27,987 nt of DNA from a virus, in the IMG/VR virus record IMGVR_UViG_3300027861_000155, positions 1 to 27,987 of that record. One strand, 5' to 3'. The notes beneath the pieces were generated by a model. That model was not told where the DNA came from and made no database searches. It saw only the letters and a program-made list of their open reading frames with translations. Positions 15,644 to 21,971 of the stretch are shown here, one piece after another. Each line of letters starts with the position of its first letter. Positions within the stretch are counted from its first letter, which is position 1. Position numbers and translations under genes: made by a program.

Positions 15644-16150
15644 TTAAACCCTCACTAATGGGATACATATCCCGTTGTTTGTCATACCCAAATAAGGCTT
15701 GAGCATTGCGTCAATCGACCTATACCGTGTATATTCTGGGCTATATCTGTCATATTCTGTCTCGATTACATCAATTTTCTCTCTTATAACCTTTCTGGTT
15801 AGGTCTGGAGCCAACTCACCCGAACTCGCTTTCAGTGCCAGCTCTGCACATGCCCTCTGCACCTCAACCGGAACCTCATCTGTATCAACTGACCAACTAT
15901 CCCTAACTACTCCGGTCCTGGGCCAATCAAGGGACTGATCCTCTGTGTATCGTGCGCCCTCCCACCTGGACCTGTACATCTGTGTCATGTACTCAGTGGC
16001 AAGTCTAAGATAAGCCTCTCTTAAAGCGTCTGTGGCTATTGCAGCCCATGTGGTGTTGCCACGATTACTAAAATAGGTCGTTGCATCAGCTACGCTTATG
16101 TAGCTCTCTGCTGTTGATAACCCTGTTCCATCTTCGACTATAAGTGCCAT
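15644..16150 (-). CDS. Head-tail connector/adaptor protein (DnaT_2-like)
   Basis: A 168-residue protein starting MALIVEDGTGLSTAESYISV, then ADATTYFSNRGNTTWAA, REAYLRLATEYMTQMYRSRW, DQSLDWPRTGV and VPVEVQRACAELAL. This is the pattern of the family labelled DnaT-like in Pfam (MALIVEDGTGLxxAxSYxSVAxAxxYxxxRG...W....LRxATxYLdxxYxxxWxG...QxLxWPRxGV...VPxxVxxAxxELAL). Such proteins act in phages as HK97 gp6-like head-tail adaptors. The all-helical N-terminus and the WPR motif are conserved. It forms the ring docking onto the portal after packaging. The ssDNA-binding label is a historical name and not supported here. Confidence 0.8.
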   Translation of the reverse strand: MALIVEDGTGLSTAESYISVADATTYFSNRGNTTWAAIATDALREAYLRLATEYMTQMYRSRWEGARYTEDQSLDWPRTGVVRDSWSVDTDEVPVEVQRACAELALKASSGELAPDLTRKVIREKIDVIETEYDRYSPEYTRYRSIDAMLKPYLGMTNNGICIPLVRV

Positions 16151-16160
16151 TCTATTTATC

Positions 16161-16436
16161 CTAAAAAGTAATTTTTCTGACTATGGCCTGGGTCACTACG
16201 GCCAAAAACCCGCCCACAATACCAGACACACCAGACAGCCCAGTGTCAAACCGTTTCCGTTTTTCTATTTTTTCAAACTTTTCGCCACAAGATTTTTGCA
16301 TTGAAACACACCCTGTCTTTATCTCTAATTGATGACCTCTTATATCTGATAGCATGTCATAGGTTAAAGATCTGCCTGTTGGCGCGTCTGATTTGATATA
16401 AGTCTCTCGTGATATGCCCGGAAAATCTTTTGACAT
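16161..16436 (-). CDS. Small protein with C-terminal membrane segment
   Basis: 91 residues from ATG 16434-16436, chosen over the upstream TTG because CAAGGA stands 9 bases before it. The sequence starts MSKDFPGISRETYIKSD, has two cysteines (KTGCVSMQKSCGEKF), a basic segment (EKIEKRKRFD), then a hydrophobic C-terminus (TGLSGVSGIVGGFLAVV) ending AIVRKITF. One transmembrane helix with a short positive tail, and a coiled basic stretch before it, resemble hemolysin-XhlA or holin-associated small proteins, but position among head genes argues caution. It could be a small membrane-associated accessory; holin function is inference. Confidence 0.55.
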   Translation of the reverse strand: MSKDFPGISRETYIKSDAPTGRSLTYDMLSDIRGHQLEIKTGCVSMQKSCGEKFEKIEKRKRFDTGLSGVSGIVGGFLAVVTQAIVRKITF

Positions 16437-16465
16437 TTTTAAAAATCCTTGTAACAAAAATAAGT

Positions 16466-17359
16466 TTATTGATCTATCAATAACAAGTCAAACCCACCTA
16501 CAACTCCAACTGTTCCTGTAACCTCTGTGCATTCAATTTTTATATCTGTTTTCTCTGGTATCATACCAACAGGTATTCCGTATTCATATTGCCACCACGA
16601 GCTCCCATGGGTGATGCACTCTATCTGACCCTTGGTTTGCCATGCTCCGGTTGTGCCGTTGAGTAATCTCATTTTCCACTTAAACTCGGCAGCGTAAACC
16701 GTAGCACCTCCACCCTTGCTTATTCCAACGTAGCCCTTTATAAACATGCCTGTTTTCCCTGATGGGATTGTGTATATTGCCTGTTGGGTCTGTCCGTCTG
16801 ACGATGCTATATGGGCTCCGACAATACCACCACCTGATATTTGCACAGATATATTGCCATCATTAACCATACTGGTACCAGCCGTCAAAACTATAGCTCT
16901 ATGCATTCGGATGTATGTATTTGTTAGAGATACCGCACTGGTCCCGTTCATCTCCACGGTTTCGGATATATCGTTGAAGTCGCCATCCTTGCCATATACT
17001 AATACGGTCCATGCTCCAGTACCTGTGGTCATTGTGTCGCCACTAGATGTGCTTACTATCTCCATTGCCTGAGCTGTGGCAGGATAAAACGCATAAACGC
17101 CACCTGCGGACCACACGTCCTCTGGATCTGTTGATGTGGATATGGATGGATTGTGGCCGAATTTATTGACTGAGGAATACCCAGGGACATTACCTTGAGC
17201 GACTTCATATAGGAAAGGAGGCTTATTCATTCTGGTAAACATGGCAGATAGCCACCCCCTGATCCCCCAACCGCCTGATGGCATAGCGTAGGGGCTAGAG
17301 ATATCAGCCCCGTCCTGTGCCATCTGCCGCGTCGTTTCTGTGCTGCCTGGTAGTGCCAT
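16466..17359 (-). CDS. Beta-rich virion-like protein (conserved in phages)
   Basis: A 297-residue protein. The N-terminal 60 residues (MALPGSTETTRQMAQDGAD ... GWLSAMFTRMN) are followed by a region I recall from phage head proteins: VAQGNVPGYSSVNKFGHNPS, DVWSAGGVYAFYPATAQAME, then WTVLVYGKDGDFNDISETVE and SLTNTYIRMHRAIVLTAG. The end is beta-rich (IPSGKTGMFIKGYVGISKG, VGMIPEKTDIKIECTEVTG). It is probably a capsid-surface or fibre protein; its exact virion role is not established. No signal peptide or membrane segment. It is in the head half of the operon, 10 bases after the gene for the next upstream protein. Confidence 0.65.
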   Translation of the reverse strand: MALPGSTETTRQMAQDGADISSPYAMPSGGWGIRGWLSAMFTRMNKPPFLYEVAQGNVPGYSSVNKFGHNPSISTSTDPEDVWSAGGVYAFYPATAQAMEIVSTSSGDTMTTGTGAWTVLVYGKDGDFNDISETVEMNGTSAVSLTNTYIRMHRAIVLTAGTSMVNDGNISVQISGGGIVGAHIASSDGQTQQAIYTIPSGKTGMFIKGYVGISKGGGATVYAAEFKWKMRLLNGTTGAWQTKGQIECITHGSSWWQYEYGIPVGMIPEKTDIKIECTEVTGTVGVVGGFDLLLIDQ

Positions 17360-17372
17360 TTAAGCCCCTTAA

Positions 17373-18017
17373 TTAATAAGCGGTTCCGAGCGTTACCCTG
17401 CGCCAATTATCACCGGATACCGTGTTTACAGCAATGCAATGATACAGGTATGATCCATCTGCACAAAACTCGTTTGCTACTCCTACAGTGCCATCTATAC
17501 CGCCAACCAGAGCCACATCGGCATTATCCCATGATATCTGGTCACTATCGTCTTCGGTAACAATTGAGTTTCCTGCGGTGCCTTTTGTGTCTGCTGTTAT
17601 TGTCACATCATCTGTATCAGTTACGGCTCCACTTGCAAGAGGATGTTCCTCTGTTCCAGTCCCGTACGTTGTACCCTCTCCTGCCGTTCCGTTTATAGCT
17701 GCTACAAGGTTTGAGGCTGTGGCTCCTGTGTTTGCTCCCAAAAGCACCTCATATGCAACAGTGGGATCTGCGGAAAGTGCCGTTTTTAGGGTATAAACAA
17801 CGGTCCCTACAGTGACGGTTTCAGCATCAGAGGCCAGAGTGCCAGTTGATACCATTTTGCCTGATGCCGCGACACCATTTACAGGTGTTTTTTCTGGTAG
17901 GGCTAAAAGTGTGGGGGTAATTTTAGATGCCTCTATATCGTCAACTTTTTTAATAGCCCCGCCTATATATAAATCACCTTTTACAACTTGATCGCCATCT
18001 ATTACTTTTGAACTCAT
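17373..18017 (-). CDS. Beta-rich structural protein with repeated-strand phage domain
   Basis: 214 residues from ATG 18015-18017, preferred over an upstream TTG because AAAGGAG lies 9 bases before it. Starts MSSKVIDGDQVVKGDLYIGG. The middle (STGTLASDAETVTVGTVVYT then GATASNLVAAINGTAG, TDDVTITADTKGTAGNSI) is a beta domain of the type VxIGxxxYxxxxxLxxTLxNLxAAIN found in phage virion proteins. The C-terminus (DGTVGVANEFCADGSYLYHC) is a short beta module. Its ATG overlaps the TGA of the 44-residue gene upstream (ATGA), so the two are likely translationally coupled. Probable capsid decoration or fibre protein; role inferred from domain and place only. Confidence 0.65.
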   Translation of the reverse strand: MSSKVIDGDQVVKGDLYIGGAIKKVDDIEASKITPTLLALPEKTPVNGVAASGKMVSTGTLASDAETVTVGTVVYTLKTALSADPTVAYEVLLGANTGATASNLVAAINGTAGEGTTYGTGTEEHPLASGAVTDTDDVTITADTKGTAGNSIVTEDDSDQISWDNADVALVGGIDGTVGVANEFCADGSYLYHCIAVNTVSGDNWRRVTLGTAY

Positions 18018-18148
18018 TTGTGTAACTCCTTTAAAATGCCGCCAGAAAGACAATAGGGTGAGTCAAGCCCCTTCGCTGGAGGAGTGGCGGGTGTCAATCC
18101 AGCGGCATAGATATTATTTGCCCAGGCTTGGTGGTTTGAGTAATTCAT
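18014..18148 (-). CDS. Hidden 44-residue phage protein coupled to the next gene
   Basis: An ATG at 18146-18148, inside the 3' end of the SAP/HeH gene, opens a 44-codon frame ending at TGA 18014-18016. It reads MNYSNHQAWANNIYAAGLTP then ATPPAKGLDSPYCLSGGIL. The stop overlaps the next gene's ATG in the ATGA arrangement, and no other gene fills the 18035-18113 gap. The peptide is ordered-looking (AGLTPATPP, then SPYCLSGGILKEL), not random. No strong Shine-Dalgarno site is visible (GAAGAGAT only), so translation may depend on the overlapping upstream gene. Function unknown. Confidence 0.6.
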   Translation of the reverse strand: MNYSNHQAWANNIYAAGLTPATPPAKGLDSPYCLSGGILKELHK

Positions 18149-18434
18149 TTATAATCTCTTCCTTTTTTTGATTCGCTGGAATGCCGTGCTTAATGGCTAG
18201 CGATTGCAACGCCTTATAGTCCATGCCCTTAAGCCTCATAGCCTCACCGCTATCGCCTGTTTCATCACCCTGAACATTGCTATCATCAACAGCCTTTTTA
18301 ATGCCACTAGGATCAGCAGACCACCGCCCAGACGGATGTTCAAGAAATTCTCTTGCGTCAGTCAGAAAACATTGTAATGGCTTACCATCGTTTTTAGTAT
18401 CGTAAATGGTGACAAGCCCTGTGTCCTTAATCAT
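18114..18434 (-). CDS. SAP/HeH-domain small protein
   Basis: 106 residues from the ATG that follows AGGAGG by 5 bases; an upstream frame start (18455) is less likely. It starts MIKDTGLVTIYDTKNDGKPL, then CFLTDAREFLEHPSGRWSAD. The last 35 residues (MRLKGMDYKALQSLAIKHGI, then KKEEIINELLK) are a helix-extended-helix motif as in SAP/HeH domains, which bind DNA or stabilise small structural proteins. The protein lies just after the cement protein. It could be a head component that touches packaged DNA; that is inference. Confidence 0.65.
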   Translation of the reverse strand: MIKDTGLVTIYDTKNDGKPLQCFLTDAREFLEHPSGRWSADPSGIKKAVDDSNVQGDETGDSGEAMRLKGMDYKALQSLAIKHGIPANQKKEEIINELLKPPSLGK

Positions 18435-18484
18435 TTCATCCTCCTGTAGGGGCATAAAATTAATTATACCCCATGGAATAATGT

Positions 18485-18952
18485 CTATGCACGTTTGATA
18501 GATAGCCAGATCTTGGTTGTGATTGTCTCGGCTGTACCGTTAAGGATAAGCAGGTAGGCCCTGACATATCTCATTACGGTTCCGTCCTGCTCATTCCGAA
18601 AAGGCACAACAAAGCGTGAGCCATCGCCACCAACTGCTGTGGTCCCCACAACTGTGTCAGCGTGTCCAAGCTCTACCATGGACAAGGTAACAAAGTCAGA
18701 TCCGAATCCAGTTGTATTGGTACCCTGAAGCTTGATCTCATAATTCTCATCTGTGCCAAGCTCGATATCTGACACGTCCACAATCATGTTGCCAGTTACA
18801 AGGCCATCACCAAGATCAACCTCTTTTGCGACATCGAGCACTTTACCAGCCTGAGAGGCGACTATGGGTGAAGAGTCCCCAGCACTGTCAAGGGAGTCCT
18901 CAAGAAGCATGTCGGCATCATAGAGAAAATCCTCTTTTAAATATGTAGTCAT
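18485..18952 (-). CDS. Capsid cement/decoration protein (Bbp16-like)
   Basis: A 155-residue protein immediately after the major capsid gene. It reads VDLGDGLVTGNMIVDVSDIE, then YEIKLQGTNTTGFGSDFVTL, RFVVPFRNEQDGTVMRYVRA and LNGTAETITTKIWLSI. The LGxG...V.V....YE..L.GT......V.L.........VPFRNE..xxMRYVRxYLxxxGT pattern resembles Bbp16-family cement proteins (about 110-160 residues, beta sandwich). Products of this type coat the capsid surface and stabilise it after expansion. A stem-loop separates it from the capsid gene. The N-terminal 38 residues (DADMLLEDSLDSAGDSSPIV) are more acidic than the rest. Confidence 0.7.
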   Translation of the reverse strand: MTTYLKEDFLYDADMLLEDSLDSAGDSSPIVASQAGKVLDVAKEVDLGDGLVTGNMIVDVSDIELGTDENYEIKLQGTNTTGFGSDFVTLSMVELGHADTVVGTTAVGGDGSRFVVPFRNEQDGTVMRYVRAYLLILNGTAETITTKIWLSIKRA

Positions 18953-18981
18953 TTTTATTATCTCCTGTTTAAAAAGTTTAT

Positions 18982-18999
18982 GCCCCTAATTAAAGGGGC
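18982..18999 (-). other. Stem-loop after the major capsid gene
   Basis: GCCCCT and AGGGGC form a 6-bp stem with a 6-base AATTAA loop just after the capsid stop. The minus strand continues ATAAACTTTTTAAA, a weak U-tract about 5 bases away, so it could terminate part of the transcripts or protect the mRNA end. Nearly the same stem appears after the tail tube gene. Confidence 0.5.
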
Positions 19000-19005
19000 T
19001 TATTA

Positions 19006-19944
19006 CTATGCTGTGACTGCCGTGGCTGTTGAAATGTTCCAGAGCCTTGTTGCTGCCCTTGGATGATAAAGAGCCATGCCCACAAGCCACTCAACCAGAG
19101 TTCTATAAATTACTCCAGAATCTGTAAGGCCAAGGTCTTCAACTTCCATTGGTGCATTCTGGATACCCTCAATCATTCCAGGAAGGAACGATGCTACATA
19201 AAGGCTTGTTGCGTCTGCCCCTGCGTCACCTGCTGTCTCTGTCAGTGGAATGATATCCGTGTTGGTATTGTCCTTGCCTGCATCTAGGATAGGAAGGTCC
19301 GCATATTTGGCAACCTGTCTGCCCCAGCTATCAGTGGTATAGGTGATATACCCGCCTATAGTTGAGGTTCTGGAGGCCTGAGTTAAAAGCCGTCTCAGCT
19401 TTTTATTCATGATAAGGTGAGTTGGGTCCTCGGTCTGATCTATAGCCTCATCCAGCTTTGCAAGAGTCAGAGCACCAACAGAGTCAGTATCATTGGTGGT
19501 AACTGCAATTTTCTGATCATTGTCAAGTCTGCGCTGTAGACCATCAAACTCTTTTGGGTCAGATGTGGAATCACCCTTGATTACCATTCTGGCTATTTTC
19601 AAAGACAGGGCCTTTACTTTCATGGCCTCATGCTTTGATCTAACACCATCCCCCTGCATCTTGATAAGAGCCCTATCAACATCAAGAGTACCACCAGCGA
19701 TCTTGAGAGGGTCATGCATAGGATTGATAACACCAGCTGATGCGGTGTACTCCTCATTTATACCCCTAAACGCCACACCTGGCAGAGCTGCTTCCTGGTC
19801 GTAATCAACGCCACTACCATTAACGCTCTCAAAAACCATCGCATTAACAATGGGGTTTGACTTTGCAAACAGTTCAATAATTGTTCCTTTTTTTGTATTG
19901 AGCCCTGCAAGTTTTGCAGCCTCTAACAGTGATATTGCTGCCAT
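19006..19944 (-). CDS. Major capsid protein (gp7-like family)
   Basis: A 312-residue protein. It begins MAAISLLEAAKLAGLNTKKG, then NPIVNAMVFESVNGSGVDYD, LPGVAFRGINEEYTASAGVI, IAGGTLDVDRALIKMQGDG and MVIKGDSTSDPKEFDGLQRR. This is the opening of the gp7-type major capsid family (LLEAAKL...LPxVAFRGxNExYxxSxGxxxPxxxxLxIxGGxxDVDxALxxxxG...GD....FDGLQxRL). HK97-fold elements follow (a spine-helix region, then the second part with YGRQVAKYADLPILDAG-like text and ending DLGLTDSGVIYRTLVEWLVG). It is the protein assembled around the scaffold. AAAGGAG precedes the ATG. The start lies 28 bases downstream of a strong terminator, so expression needs read-through or processing. Confidence 0.92.
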   Translation of the reverse strand: MAAISLLEAAKLAGLNTKKGTIIELFAKSNPIVNAMVFESVNGSGVDYDQEAALPGVAFRGINEEYTASAGVINPMHDPLKIAGGTLDVDRALIKMQGDGVRSKHEAMKVKALSLKIARMVIKGDSTSDPKEFDGLQRRLDNDQKIAVTTNDTDSVGALTLAKLDEAIDQTEDPTHLIMNKKLRRLLTQASRTSTIGGYITYTTDSWGRQVAKYADLPILDAGKDNTNTDIIPLTETAGDAGADATSLYVASFLPGMIEGIQNAPMEVEDLGLTDSGVIYRTLVEWLVGMALYHPRAATRLWNISTATAVTA

Positions 19945-19971
19945 AATCTTTCTCCTTTAAAATTTACGTTT

Positions 19972-20022
19972 AAAATAAAAAAAGCCTGTCCAAGAGTTTT
20001 GTGATCCCTTGGATCAGGCTTT
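19972..20022 (-). terminator. Rho-independent terminator between scaffold and major capsid
   Basis: On the minus strand AAAGCCTG pairs with CAGGCTTT (8 bp) and inside it CCAAG pairs with CTTGG (5 bp). The stem is followed at once by TTTTTTT A TTTT. This is the clearest Rho-independent terminator in the window. It lies between the scaffold stop (20080) and the capsid start (19944), with no good promoter in the remaining gap. Confidence 0.85.
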
Positions 20023-20079
20023 GCCGTTTTATCTATCCCCTTTGGAGAAAGATCTAAATTGTATTATTACTGAGTGCTG

Positions 20080-20706
20080 TTACTTTTCCCCACCTGCCTT
20101 GTTTAGTACATCAAGCCGTGCCTCTGGTGATAGCTTCGCCATATCCTCACTTGATCCACCGCCACCGTTATTCCCACCGCCACCGCCACCTTTGTTGATT
20201 GCAGCGTCAACAAACTCTTTACCGTCATCTGACCCAGCCCACTCTTTGACAAACTCATCAAGAGTTTTATCACCAACCTTGGCCACCCTCTTGTCTCCGT
20301 CAATATCAAGTGCGACCTGGCCCTTAAGCATTGCCTTTGCTGCTGTCAGGTACTGAGGCTTTTTAACCCCGTTCTCCAGGAGTGATTTGGAAAGGCCCTG
20401 GTCAACCAGCAGATCATGCACCACTTTAGACTCACCTTCAAAGCTCTTCTTTGACTTCTCGGCCTCTGCTGTGGCTGTCTTGGCTTCTTTTAGGGCCTTA
20501 CTGAGCTTATCATTCGCCTGGTCAAGCTCAGTATGTAATGCGTTGTAATCGTCTGGGTCAATCTCTGCTTTCTTCTGCAACTTCTTGACTTTGCCTAACA
20601 GCTCTGAGTTTTTGTTTTTAAGGCCCTCTGTGGCCTCACTTACTGCCTCTGCCACTGCTTCTTTAATCGCCTTCTTTGTCTCCTCATCCTTCGGATCGTA
20701 CGCCAT
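20080..20706 (-). CDS. Capsid scaffolding protein
   Basis: A 208-residue, Lys/Glu-rich helical protein directly before the major capsid gene. It begins MAYDPKDEETKKAIKEAVAE, has a long heptad-like region (about 20-110: LGKVKKLQKKAEIDPDDY, LDQANDKLSKALKEAKTATA), then LVDQGLSKSLLENGVKKPQ and KTLDEFVKEWAGSDDGKEF. The Gly/Asn-rich linker GGGGGGNNGGGGSS is followed by LSPEARLDVLNKAGGEK. The DPDDYxALxxELDxxxxKL motif and the C-terminal Gly-rich linker are typical of the scaffold type used by such phages. AAAGGAG precedes the ATG. It forms the internal core of the procapsid and is released on expansion. Confidence 0.9.
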   Translation of the reverse strand: MAYDPKDEETKKAIKEAVAEAVSEATEGLKNKNSELLGKVKKLQKKAEIDPDDYNALHTELDQANDKLSKALKEAKTATAEAEKSKKSFEGESKVVHDLLVDQGLSKSLLENGVKKPQYLTAAKAMLKGQVALDIDGDKRVAKVGDKTLDEFVKEWAGSDDGKEFVDAAINKGGGGGGNNGGGGSSEDMAKLSPEARLDVLNKAGGEK

Positions 20707-20761
20707 GAATTTGTCTCCTTTGGAGTGGGTTAAGGGCCTAGCCCTGTGGTTAATACCTATA

Positions 20762-20790
20762 AAAATATCTTAAAACCGTACACATGTCAA
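20762..20790 (-). promoter_or_regulatory. Sigma70-like promoter for the scaffold gene
   Basis: On the minus strand -35 TTGACA (20785-20790, perfect) is followed by 17 bases and -10 TATTTT (20762-20767, 4 of 6, including the two most conserved ends). The predicted start is near 20755, about 50 bases before the scaffold ATG. A short hairpin AGGGC-TAG-GCCCT lies in the leader. Confidence 0.6.
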
Positions 20791-20805
20791 TGATAATTCT
20801 TGACA
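20785..20805. promoter_or_regulatory. Inverted repeat TGTCAA-N9-TTGACA over the scaffold -35 box
   Basis: Two perfect 6-base arms, 9 bases apart, give a TTGACA box facing each way. The leftward one is the -35 of the scaffold promoter. The symmetric pair can be an operator, or the -35 boxes of two divergent promoters. The rightward -10 candidate (TAATCC at spacing 16) is poor. Confidence 0.45.
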
Positions 20806-20865
20806 CATCCCATTATCTATGTAATCCTTAGTACATTCTTTTCATTGCTTCGCCTCCATAACAGG

Positions 20866-20893
20866 CCCCTGGGATTAAGTTCTCAGGGGTTTT
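20866..20893 (+). terminator. Plus-strand Rho-independent terminator between minus-strand genes
   Basis: CCCCTGGGA and TCTCAGGGG form a 9-bp stem with one G-U pair across a 6-base loop, followed on the plus strand by TTTTGTTATTT. On the minus strand the G-U becomes a mismatch and no U-tract follows, so the element works better for rightward, antisense transcription. No rightward coding gene ends here. It may stop antisense transcripts or close a short RNA starting near the divergent TTGACA at 20800. Confidence 0.55.
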
Positions 20894-20904
20894 GTTATTT
20901 ACGA

Positions 20905-21966
20905 TTATTTTAGCCCTGCCCTAAGCTCTTTAAGCGTCAGCTCTCTTCCTCTGCCATCAACCAAGTCTGTAAGCGTGATCTTGCCGTCTCTCCATAGTTG
21001 CGCCCTGCCTGGTCCAAGCATCTTATCTTGATATTCCTTGGAGTGCCTATTTAAAAAACTATCAAAGGACGTCCCAGCGTCTATTTGGCCCAAATCGCTG
21101 GCCCTGGTCCCTGGTGGTGGTTGTTTAATGTTGGGGTATCCCAGCTCTTTGTAAGATTTCAGGATCATTAAAATAATGCTCCGGCAGTTCGGGTGGCGAG
21201 GACAGCCCCCATCAAAAGGGAGACTTGAAGGTGGCAAAGGCTGGTAGTCAAGATCCCACTCAGCACCTGCATAAGCCATGCATGTTTTTGAGGTGTGGCT
21301 ATCCAGGGTAGAAAGCTGATAATACCCCTTTGCGATGTCCTCATTTTCCTTATATGTCGCCATGCGTGCATCATTTGTCACCTGGGCTATGGTATCATGC
21401 ACCATGGTTGATACATTGCGCCTGAGGGTCTTATCAGTAAAACCTATGCCTGGTATTCCTTTCCTTGGAGATCCGAACACCCTTGTAATGATCTGCTGTT
21501 GTGTCTCACCGGATAGTATGCCAAGCCTCACTTGGCTTGAAAAGCTCCTCTTAAGACCATCTGACTGTCTACCCCACCAATCTGATAAGGGTAGGCCCTC
21601 AAGGAGCGGATCTTTTGCCAGTGACTTAAACACACTTGCAGAGGGTAAGGAAGCATCAAGACCAATTCCACCAAACACGGCTACGGTATGGTCACCCTCA
21701 TATTTAGCCAGGTCCAGGAGATCAAAAGAACCCTCAATCTCTGTGTATGCGCTTTGGATCATCTTGTTAGTCTGGCCTAGCAGTTTATTGACACGGGCCT
21801 TTTGGAACGATGTAAGATCGTTGTTAAGCTTGTTTTTAAGCTCAACCCTGAGCTGATCCAGGAGCGCAAAAACACGCTTGCGCTCTGATGCAGACAGGCG
21901 CATTAAAGCGAGCTGGTGTTCTATACTCTGGTCTATTAATGTGAGTTCAGCTCTGTTCAAGGCCAT
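20905..21966 (-). CDS. Minor head protein (Mu F / SPP1 gp7-like)
   Basis: A 353-residue protein directly after the portal. Residues about 1-75 are helical, including a coiled-coil stretch (LLDQLRVELKNKLNND). The C-terminal half holds the Phage_Mu_F domain: LRRNVSTMVHDTIAQVTNDA (about 182-200), then STLDSHTSKTCMAYAGAEWD (219-238), and FDGGCPRHPNCRS (251-263). The Asp-222/His-224/Cys-229 and Cys-255/His-258/Cys-261 set matches the zinc-like motif of the family. Such proteins enter the procapsid next to the portal, a few copies each, and aid DNA ejection or head assembly. Only 5 bases separate it from the portal stop. It is of normal length and intact. Confidence 0.88.
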   Translation of the reverse strand: MALNRAELTLIDQSIEHQLALMRLSASERKRVFALLDQLRVELKNKLNNDLTSFQKARVNKLLGQTNKMIQSAYTEIEGSFDLLDLAKYEGDHTVAVFGGIGLDASLPSASVFKSLAKDPLLEGLPLSDWWGRQSDGLKRSFSSQVRLGILSGETQQQIITRVFGSPRKGIPGIGFTDKTLRRNVSTMVHDTIAQVTNDARMATYKENEDIAKGYYQLSTLDSHTSKTCMAYAGAEWDLDYQPLPPSSLPFDGGCPRHPNCRSIILMILKSYKELGYPNIKQPPPGTRASDLGQIDAGTSFDSFLNRHSKEYQDKMLGPGRAQLWRDGKITLTDLVDGRGRELTLKELRAGLK

Positions 21967-21971
21967 TAACC

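Noticed and set aside
15644-16150. A DNA replication (DnaT-type) protein
   Set aside because: The family name is historical; the gene order and sequence pattern fit a head-tail adaptor.
18036-18108. tRNA-like element of 73 bases with a 7-bp end stem
   Set aside because: No anticodon arm or T-arm with a normal loop is present on either strand, and the sequence is inside a probable small coding gene.
20800-20827. Rightward sigma70 promoter from the second TTGACA
   Set aside because: The best -10 (TAATCC at 16 bases) matches only two positions, so I list it only as a possibility with the antisense RNA finding.
20806-20860. Tiny open frames (5-8 codons) in the minor head to scaffold gap, such as MKRMY
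   Set aside because: Too short to support; GGAGG before one of them is the only evidence.
21335-21856. Rightward 173-residue frame inside the minor head gene
   Set aside because: It is antisense to a gene with a clear Mu-F domain; no ribosome site or recognisable motif.
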